From: Methanosarcinales archaeon | GTDB lineage: Archaea; Halobacteriota; Methanosarcinia; Methanosarcinales; Methanogasteraceae | DNA length: 6,006 bases | Direction of reading: 5' to 3' | Assembly: GCA_030666765.1 (NCBI GenBank) | Contig: DAOUXE010000081.1 | Span: 1-6,006 of the forward strand | Shown: positions 1 through 4,612 of the stretch, piece after piece | Layout: each line of letters opens with the position of its first letter | Position numbering within the stretch: position 1 is the stretch's first letter | The notes under the pieces: model-generated | What the model saw: only the letters and a program-made list of their open reading frames with translations | What the model was told of the DNA's origin: nothing | The model's database searches: none | Program-made: the position numbers and the translations under genes

Positions 1-63
1 ATACCATTGTTTCATTTCATTTCTCCATGTCTTGGCTCGTTCCGTTTTAGTGCGGATAACAGT

Positions 64-291
64 CTAACTATACAGCATCAATCTAAGCTTCGGTGTGTCG
101 TACAACGTTGTATATCCGAACCTACTTCGTATATCCCGCCTATTCAGTGTTATATCCGAACATAGTTCACATGTGCATCCTTCCGGACGAACTTCAACCA
201 TCACATGCCTCTCTTTATTCTTCTCCTGCATTAAGTCTTTCGACCCACCCCAAAAAGCCCTTCCGACCACATGATTCAACCCGACCTTCAC
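64..291 (-). CDS. Possible small ORF, 75 aa, CxCxxC motif
   Basis: This frame starts with GTG at 291 and reads to TAG at 64, giving 75 residues. I do not recognise it. The only motif is a short cysteine cluster, C-T-C-E-L-C at residues 39-44, which could bind a metal or be chance. Its second half lies over the imperfect 20-bp repeats at 108-168, so part of the protein is low-information sequence. It follows the 49-aa frame at 298-447 in the same phase, after TGA-GGG-TAA. Both could be fragments of one broken gene, or separate frames behind comE. A weak purine-rich stretch (GAGGG) precedes the GTG. No homology or codon argument backs it, so it is a tentative entry. Confidence 0.15.
   Translation of the reverse strand: MKVGLNHVVGRAFWGGSKDLMQEKNKERHVMVEVRPEGCTCELCSDITLNRRDIRSRFGYTTLYDTPKLRLMLYS
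108..168. repeat. Three degenerate ~20-bp tandem repeats (TATATCC core)
   Basis: Three imperfect copies lie head to tail at about 108-128, 127-147 and 148-168. The first and third share TATATCCGAAC, a CTA/ATA step and a final TTC. The middle copy reads TATATCCCGCCTATTC. The TATATCC cores begin at 111, 130 and 151, so they are about two DNA helical turns apart. That spacing would suit a row of protein binding sites or minus-strand TATA-like elements, but three diverged copies could also be a relic of simple duplication. Confidence 0.45.
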
Positions 292-297
292 TTACCC

Positions 298-447
298 TCA
301 CGACACCCTCCCGAAGTCACCAAATCCCGGACTTAAGTACGGAGCCTGCATACCCGTTTTCGCATCCGGTTTGCCTTCATTGCTGCTCCACATCTCGCAT
401 TCATCTTGGATGTGTCGATACGCCATGCAAGACACATCAGAACCCAT
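298..447 (-). CDS. Possible small protein, 49 aa, downstream of comE
   Basis: An ATG at 447 opens a 49-codon frame that ends at TGA (300-298). The reason to list it is its ribosome binding site: GGGGTGAT on the minus strand at 463-456. The GGTGAT part matches the archaeal anti-Shine-Dalgarno sequence exactly and sits 8 nt before the ATG, a better site than most genes here have. The frame begins 47 bp after the comE stop on the same strand, so it could be cotranscribed. The product is hydrophilic, with Cys at residues 7 and 18, no membrane segment and no family I recognise. With no homology, a chance frame behind a chance SD-like sequence cannot be excluded. Confidence 0.28.
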   Translation of the reverse strand: MGSDVSCMAYRHIQDECEMWSSNEGKPDAKTGMQAPYLSPGFGDFGRVS

Positions 448-455
448 CACATAAA

Positions 456-463
456 ATCACCCC
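456..463 (-). promoter_or_regulatory. Strong Shine-Dalgarno sequence for the 49-aa ORF
   Basis: GGGGTGAT on the minus strand contains GGTGAT, a full match to ATCACC in the archaeal 16S rRNA tail. It stands 8 nt from an ATG at 447 and also 3 nt from an ATG at 452 that is immediately followed by TGA, a start-stop pair. This site is the main support for translation downstream of comE. Confidence 0.4.
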
Positions 464-494
464 TGAGCAGGTTACCAACTTGTTCGGCGCCATC

Positions 495-1037
495 TCAAAC
501 CACTGACACCTCCCGCATAAATCGCCTCTTGATCTCCACTGGCTCCATATCAATAATCGGCACATCAGCGTTCCCGGAATCGACCGTTACCACGAGCACG
601 CCTGCACCATGCACGCCAGATCGCACCTCCGGAATTGTCCCTGCTCTCTGCACATCACACACCCCTGCCCCAGTTGCGATCGCTGCCAGATCAGCCGCAC
701 GCGATGTGGCGGTCAACTGACATCCGGTCGAGCCATAGCATTGGTTATCGAGAACCACGAGCAGATAGTTTTCCGGCGCATGGTTTGCGATGGTTGCAAG
801 CGAGCCTAAGTTCATCAGAAGCGAGCCGTCCCCATCGAGGACCACGACCTTGCGCGGCTGCGCCATCGCCAACCCAAGTCCGATCGATGATGCAAGTCCC
901 ATCGAACCGAGCATATAAAAATGCGTCACCTTATCCTTTAGCGCATACAGTTCCCTGCTCGGGTAACCAAGATTGCAGATCACAAGCTCATCTGCCAGTT
1001 CCAGAGCGATCGCCTCGATTGCGGATATGCGCTTCAT
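495..1037 (-). CDS. comE: Sulfopyruvate decarboxylase, beta subunit (ThDP-binding)
   Basis: ComE with ComD converts sulfopyruvate to sulfoacetaldehyde and CO2 (EC 4.1.1.79), a step of coenzyme M synthesis in the cytoplasm. The 180-residue length fits separate beta subunits. It is the pyrophosphate-binding half of a thiamine diphosphate enzyme: GDG at 69-71 and DN at 97-98 form the magnesium/ThDP motif, preceded by MLGSMGLASSIGLGLA (42-57) and followed by QCYGSTGCQ (99-107). The catalytic glutamate of such enzymes lies on the partner subunit, and no comD gene adjoins it; upstream is the divergent DUF1464 gene. A TGA ten bases before the ATG rules out a longer start, and no Shine-Dalgarno sequence is visible. 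A TTTATA box about 27 bp upstream suggests a leaderless mRNA. The related phosphonopyruvate decarboxylase beta half is a less likely alternative. Confidence 0.9.
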   Translation of the reverse strand: MKRISAIEAIALELADELVICNLGYPSRELYALKDKVTHFYMLGSMGLASSIGLGLAMAQPRKVVVLDGDGSLLMNLGSLATIANHAPENYLLVVLDNQCYGSTGCQLTATSRAADLAAIATGAGVCDVQRAGTIPEVRSGVHGAGVLVVTVDSGNADVPIIDMEPVEIKRRFMREVSVV

Positions 1038-1060
1038 CTGATGATATCAACGGTTTCAGG

Positions 1061-1075
1061 GTATAAAGTTTATAC
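1061..1075. promoter_or_regulatory. Palindromic shared TATA element, divergent comE/DUF1464 promoter
   Basis: GTATAAAGTTTATAC is a perfect inverted repeat (7-bp arms around a central G) and gives a TTTATA box on each strand: plus 1069-1074, minus 1067-1062. Its centre, 1068, is exactly 31 bp from the first base of each start codon (1037 and 1099). The centre of each TATA box is about 27-28 bp from its ATG, the usual archaeal TATA-to-transcription-start distance. Neither gene has a Shine-Dalgarno sequence, so both are probably leaderless. The two boxes are so close that TBP bound for one gene would likely block the other. Confidence 0.65.
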
Positions 1076-1098
1076 GTCAGTGCAGCCATCCCAACATT

Positions 1099-2133
1099 AT
1101 GGCACGCGTCATCGGAATCGATCCTGGCACAAAGAGTTTCGACTTCTTTGGACTGGACGGCGAGAAGGTCACCCTTGATCTATCGATACCAACGAAGGAG
1201 ATCGCATCCGACCCGGAATCGGTCATCGATCTGCTAAAAACTAGCAAGCCCGAATTTATCATCGGACCCTCCGGGTACGGGATCCCTATCAAAAAAATCT
1301 CTGATATAACGCGGCGCGACATTTTCCTGATGTCGCTTCGCCGGAGTGACGATAACCGGACGATACTCGGGATGCGCAGGTTCATTGAGATGTTAAAAGA
1401 GCACGACCTACCAGTATATGTAATCCCGGGCGTTATACACCTGCCAACGGTTCCTACCTTTCGAAAGGTCAACAGGATCGATATGGGCACTCCCGACAAG
1501 TTGTGCTCGTGCGCGCTTGCAGTGCGGGATCAGGCGGTAAGCTCGGGCATCGACTATGACCGGACATCGTTTATACTGCTGGAGGTTGGATTCGCACACA
1601 CTGCCGCAATCGCCGTCGATTCCGGAAGGGTTGTGGACGGCATCGGCGGAAGCAGCGGTGGCATCGGATTTCTTTCGATGGGTGCGATCGATGGCGAACT
1701 TGCATATCTCCTCGGCAGGTTCGGAAAAAAGTTCATGATCAGCCAGGGTGCGCGTTTCATATCCGGAAGCGAGATTGCACCAGAGGATCTTGCCATGCAC
1801 GATGATGCACGCAGCGCGCTTATCGAGGGCGCGGTCAAGAACGTTCTCGCACTCACAGCCGCTCTGGCACCGGAAGAGGTCTTGTTGTCGGGCAGACTAT
1901 CAAGGATTCCTGAAATTAAGGCTGAGTTGGTGGAGCGGTTGGATGCGATTGCACCTGTTCGATCGCTGAAAGGATTTTCCGGTGCTAAAATTGCGAAAGA
2001 ATCCGCACAGGGTGGCGCGGTGATAGCAGGTGGGCTTTTGCATGGGCAGTATGCGGACCTCGTTGCGACGATGAGGATTAAAGAGGCGTATGGTACGGTT
2101 CTTGATTATGTACCGCCGATTTCGGAGGGGTGA
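1099..2133 (+). CDS. DUF1464 family protein, predicted ASKHA-fold (butyrate-kinase-like) kinase
   Basis: This 344-residue protein matches the archaeal DUF1464 family, described in orthology groups as a predicted butyrate kinase. No activity is proven to my knowledge. Visible sugar-kinase/actin-like features are the N-terminal phosphate loop IGIDPGTKS (5-13), a GPSGYGIP segment (56-63), a glycine-rich DGIGGSSGG loop (180-188) that would contact phosphate or nucleotide, and LLSGRLSRIP (262-271), resembling the C-terminal adenosine-binding region of this superfamily. There is no signal peptide or membrane segment, so it is probably cytosolic. The ATG at 1099 fits the TATA spacing and the N-terminal motif; no Shine-Dalgarno sequence precedes it, which suggests leaderless translation. 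It diverges from comE, but a link to coenzyme M synthesis is only suggested by that sharing. The stop codon lies in a hairpin loop. Confidence 0.85.
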   Translation: MARVIGIDPGTKSFDFFGLDGEKVTLDLSIPTKEIASDPESVIDLLKTSKPEFIIGPSGYGIPIKKISDITRRDIFLMSLRRSDDNRTILGMRRFIEMLKEHDLPVYVIPGVIHLPTVPTFRKVNRIDMGTPDKLCSCALAVRDQAVSSGIDYDRTSFILLEVGFAHTAAIAVDSGRVVDGIGGSSGGIGFLSMGAIDGELAYLLGRFGKKFMISQGARFISGSEIAPEDLAMHDDARSALIEGAVKNVLALTAALAPEEVLLSGRLSRIPEIKAELVERLDAIAPVRSLKGFSGAKIAKESAQGGAVIAGGLLHGQYADLVATMRIKEAYGTVLDYVPPISEG

Positions 2134-2141
2134 TCCGAAAT
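2119..2141 (+). terminator. Hairpin enclosing the DUF1464 stop codon
   Basis: ATTTCGGA (2119-2126) pairs perfectly with TCCGAAAT (2134-2141), leaving a 7-nt loop GGGGTGA that contains the TGA stop. No T-run follows directly, so it is not a typical terminator. It may instead mark or protect the mRNA 3' end. GGTGATCC at 2129-2136 is a perfect complement of GGATCACC in the archaeal 16S tail, yet no gene starts after it. Confidence 0.35.
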
Positions 2142-2416
2142 TCTCACCGTTTCGTTAGCAATTAATCAGTAGCACAATCATAGTATGATAGTGACATTGA
2201 TGTAGTACTCACCTCACAACGATGTATATGGCAGTGTCACTCCAATGTATAGTTTGCAGTAAGTCTTTCTAAGAAATCCGTTCGCGTGGGTTTTGTACTG
2301 GGGTCATATGAACGTGGACGCAGCCCAAACCTCCGGGCTGCGGTATTTTCTTTGAGCGAGGGTGGCGTTGGATATTGCTAGGGCTGGGGAGTCGGACGTT
2401 CCGGTTCCGGGACTGC
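2142..2416. other. Intergenic region between convergent DUF1464 and tyrA genes
   Basis: No convincing gene lies here. The left part (to about 2280) is AT-rich and holds a distant 7-bp inverted repeat, AGTGACA (2190-2196) and TGTCACT (2235-2241). The right part (2281-2416) is GC-rich, contains the strong hairpin at 2319-2342, and is open in several short frames without resembling a known protein. The change in composition near 2280 could mark an old insertion or the remains of a decayed gene. Confidence 0.4.
2319..2354 (+). terminator. Hairpin followed by T-rich tract
   Basis: CGCAGCCC (2319-2326) pairs perfectly with GGGCTGCG (2335-2342) around the 8-nt loop AAACCTCC. The plus strand continues TATTTTCTTTG, so the element has the form of a terminator for plus-strand transcription. 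It is about 185 bp past the DUF1464 stop, which would leave a long 3' untranslated region. On the minus strand the T-tract is on the wrong side to end the tyrA transcript. Confidence 0.45.
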
Positions 2417-3727
2417 TCATCTTGCAGACTCCCCCCGTCGTACGCACCCGATACCGGAAAGAACCACCTCGATCCCACCCTCGACATCATCCGGATTACA
2501 ATCGTCAAGAATCTCGATCCGGAAAGTTGCGCTCTGTCTCGGCTCGTACCGGTCGATTACATCCGCACGCACTACGCCGTCGCACCTCGATATCACGTCA
2601 CAGATCACGGAAGGGTCTGCGCGGTCAGGCAGTATGACTGATATATCCCGCGTAAACCTGCGCAGATTTTCAAGTTTCCAGTCCCGTAACTCTGCTCGGC
2701 TGAGCAGTCTTATGTTTTCGATCGTCAATTCAACAGATCTCCGTCCTTCTTCCATGACAATGGTTCTCGGAGCGACATTTGTGATGACGCCTGTATGCAT
2801 AACCCCTGAACGAAGATGTAACACGCCACTCTCGCATCCTATCGACCGGACCAGTTCCTCAAACTCTGTGATCTTCGTATTGATCAGTTTATCAGACCGC
2901 CTCAGAGCAGATTCCGTATCCCCAAAGTGGGATGCCGCATTCTTCATCAGATCGGTGAAATCGTCCACAGAGCCTTTCCTTACGATCTCCGAAAGCCCAG
3001 TACACTCGGCGATGAACGCCTCATGCACCTCCGCGATCAGGGAATTGTTCATCTGGATCATCGCATACAGGTGCGGGTTCTGACCAAGTATCCGCCCGAC
3101 GAAATCGAGCATGATCTCGTATACCGGGCTCATGAACCTTCTTGACAGGGAGACCTCGAAGTCGAGGCTCCGAAGCGTGGATCCGATGCTTAAGTATGCG
3201 AAATGCGTGAGCCCCTGCACCACTGCCATGACCCGGTCATGTGTGTCGGCATCAACGATCTCGACGTTTGCACCCTCTTGCTCGAAGAGACCTGTCAAGA
3301 CCGGAAGCCACCGTTTGCATCTGCTTGACGGCGTAATCATCACAGTCTGTCCGCGGATAGCAGGGATGCTCGGACCGAACATCGGATGCGTCCCGATCAC
3401 CTCCACGCCATCAGGTGCACATTTCTCCATCGCAGCAAGTGGTATCTTCTTTATCGAGGTCATATCCATGAGAAGACTCCCGCGATTCATCTTCGGTGCA
3501 ATCTCTTCGATCGTAGTCTCTGTTACATCGATAGGAACCGAAATCACAACGATACCACTCTCATGAATCGCAGTATCCAGGTCGTGGGCATACATGGCGC
3601 CCAACGCTTCGGCGATCTCGACCTTGCCGCTTTTGCCCCAGACCGTAACCGTGTGATGGAGGTGCTGGAAGAATCTCGTAAACCACTGTCCGAGTTCGCC
3701 TGTGCCGCCGATGATCAGGATCTTCAT
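2417..3727 (-). CDS. tyrA: Prephenate dehydrogenase, archaeal long form with C-terminal extension
   Basis: TyrA oxidatively decarboxylates prephenate to 4-hydroxyphenylpyruvate in tyrosine synthesis. The 436-residue length fits archaeal enzymes of the Methanocaldococcus MJ0612 type (about 437). The N-terminal Rossmann domain opens with GGTGELG (7-13), and W30-G-K follows the second strand without the acidic residue typical of NAD-specific enzymes, so NADP use is possible. GTHPMFGPS (112-120) carries the conserved active-site His114; the helical domain contains THDRVMAVVQGLTHF (162-176). Residues from about 300 to 345 are strand-rich like a small barrel. Residues 360-436 (RDISVILPD onward) look like an ACT-like alpha/beta regulatory domain, so tyrosine feedback control is plausible but unproven. 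The start is well supported by AGGAG five bases before the ATG. It diverges from the slipin gene; no other aromatic pathway gene is present. Confidence 0.92.
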   Translation of the reverse strand: MKILIIGGTGELGQWFTRFFQHLHHTVTVWGKSGKVEIAEALGAMYAHDLDTAIHESGIVVISVPIDVTETTIEEIAPKMNRGSLLMDMTSIKKIPLAAMEKCAPDGVEVIGTHPMFGPSIPAIRGQTVMITPSSRCKRWLPVLTGLFEQEGANVEIVDADTHDRVMAVVQGLTHFAYLSIGSTLRSLDFEVSLSRRFMSPVYEIMLDFVGRILGQNPHLYAMIQMNNSLIAEVHEAFIAECTGLSEIVRKGSVDDFTDLMKNAASHFGDTESALRRSDKLINTKITEFEELVRSIGCESGVLHLRSGVMHTGVITNVAPRTIVMEEGRRSVELTIENIRLLSRAELRDWKLENLRRFTRDISVILPDRADPSVICDVISRCDGVVRADVIDRYEPRQSATFRIEILDDCNPDDVEGGIEVVLSGIGCVRRGESAR

Positions 3728-3861
3728 GGGTACTCCTTTTTATATGGTAATTTCATGTATTTCATATATATCAAAAAGTTTTTGCGAGTGGGCTATCGCG
3801 CACAAATACTTATAAAGCCGCAAACACCATTTTTAAACCGGGTGATATTATAGAACAATAT
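3728..3861. promoter_or_regulatory. Divergent promoter region tyrA / slipin
   Basis: For tyrA, the minus strand has TATATAT at 3770-3764 and the Shine-Dalgarno sequence AGGAG at 3737-3733. This predicts a start of transcription near 3742 and a short leader. For the slipin gene, the plus strand offers two TATA-like elements: TTATAAA at 3810-3816, predicting a start near 3840, and TTTTTAAA at 3830-3837, predicting one near 3861, which would be leaderless for the TTG at 3862. The two sets of elements are well separated, unlike the overlapping comE/DUF1464 promoters. Confidence 0.5.
3841..3846 (+). promoter_or_regulatory. GGTGAT Shine-Dalgarno-like site before slipin gene
   Basis: GGTGAT matches the archaeal anti-Shine-Dalgarno sequence over six bases. 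It ends 15 nt before the TTG at 3862, which is too far for normal use. The codons between are in frame and open (Asp-Ile-Ile-Glu-Gln-Tyr), with only ATT (3847) and ATA (3850) as unusual possible starts. Either this site serves such a start, or it is not used. Confidence 0.35.
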
Positions 3862-4602
3862 TTGATACCAGTGGTGATTGTAGTGCTGTTTGTGCTTGCA
3901 AGCGCTGTAAAGATCGTTCAGGAGTACGAGCGTGGCGTGATATTCCGGCTCGGGAGGCTGGTCGGCGCAAGAGGGCCCGGACTCTTCTTCGTAATTCCCA
4001 TACTCGAGACGATGAAGAAGGTCGATCTCAGGACGGTCGTGCTTGATATCCCGCCGCAGGAGGTTATCACAATGGATAACGTGACTGCACGGGTGAATGC
4101 TGTGGTGTACTACCGGGTGATGGATCCAAGTAAGGCAGTCGTGCAGGTTGAGCACAATCCGACAGCAACCGCGCAGATGGCGCTCACGACGCTTCGGGGC
4201 GCTGTTGGGCAGGTGGAACTTGATGCGGTTCTTTCCGAGCGGGATAAGATCAACAAACATCTGCAGGAGATCATCGATGAGGCGACCGATCCATGGGGGA
4301 TCAAGGTCTCGGCTGTCGAGATCAAGGATGTCGAACTGCCAGAGGCGATGCAGCGTGCGATGGCTTCACAGGCCGAGGCAGAGAGGAACAGGCGTGCACG
4401 GATTATAAACGCAGAAGGAGAACTGCAGGCATCACTCAAACTTGCGGATGCTGCAAAGGTGTTAAACGAACAACCTGGGGCACTGTACGTCCGAACACTC
4501 CAGACGATCAAGGATGCGACTGAGGAGAAAGCAACGACCGTTGTGATTCCGCTGCCGATAGAAATTATGGGCGCACTTGGACTCAGTAAAGAGAATAAGT
4601 AA
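3862..4602 (+). CDS. Slipin / stomatin-like SPFH domain membrane protein
   Basis: Slipins are membrane-anchored scaffold proteins that oligomerise and organise membrane domains or control partner proteases and channels. One hydrophobic N-terminal segment (about residues 2-16, IPVVIVVLFVLASAV) is followed by EYERGVIFRLGRL (21-33) and GPGLFFVIP, hallmarks of the SPFH (Band 7) domain. The alanine- and glutamate-rich stretch after MQRAMASQAEAERNRRA is the usual coiled-coil region. The C-terminal TTVVIPLPIEIMGAL corresponds to the hydrophobic tail that the Pyrococcus partner protease cleaves. The start is uncertain: TTG at 3862 is the first standard start codon near the membrane segment, but homologs as I recall them begin a few residues earlier, and the GGTGAT site lies 15 nt upstream. 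The protease gene follows after 10 bp, a classic operon. At 246 residues it is slightly short for the family. Confidence 0.93.
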   Translation: MIPVVIVVLFVLASAVKIVQEYERGVIFRLGRLVGARGPGLFFVIPILETMKKVDLRTVVLDIPPQEVITMDNVTARVNAVVYYRVMDPSKAVVQVEHNPTATAQMALTTLRGAVGQVELDAVLSERDKINKHLQEIIDEATDPWGIKVSAVEIKDVELPEAMQRAMASQAEAERNRRARIINAEGELQASLKLADAAKVLNEQPGALYVRTLQTIKDATEEKATTVVIPLPIEIMGALGLSKENK

Positions 4603-4612
4603 ATAGGTATGG

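Larger units (their letters stand above)
1..494. other. Region downstream of comE without a confident gene
   Basis: I see no recognisable protein or RNA gene in this stretch. It becomes more AT-rich toward its left end. It holds two short minus-strand reading frames in the same frame (447-298 and 291-64), separated only by the codons TGA-GGG-TAA, and a threefold imperfect 20-bp repeat at 108-168. A 137-codon plus-strand frame (93-506) also exists, but its translation is rich in Ser, Pro, Thr and His, resembles no family I know, and overlaps the end of comE. The region could be a 3' flank with decayed coding sequence, or it could carry small lineage-specific genes. Confidence 0.5.

Noticed and set aside
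108..168. CRISPR array reading of the 20-bp repeats
   Set aside because: Copies are too diverged, adjoin without spacers of constant length, and number only three.
93..506. 137-codon plus-strand frame
   Set aside because: The translation is biased to Ser, Pro, Thr and His with no recognisable motif, it has no ribosome binding site, and it overlaps the comE end antisense.
635..1066. 143-codon plus-strand frame antisense to comE
   Set aside because: It lies over a clearly conserved ThDP enzyme on the other strand; its product is Arg/Ser/Pro-rich shadow sequence.
1408..1856. Minus-strand frames of 100-130 codons inside the DUF1464 gene
   Set aside because: They are shadows of a full-length conserved gene, without start signals or family resemblance.
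2190..2241. AGTGACA...TGTCACT inverted repeat as an operator or stem
   Set aside because: The arms are only 7 bp and 38 nt apart with no extension of pairing; expected by chance in a region of this length.
2362..3566. Plus-strand frames of 72-151 codons antisense to tyrA
   Set aside because: The opposite strand encodes a complete prephenate dehydrogenase with all key motifs.
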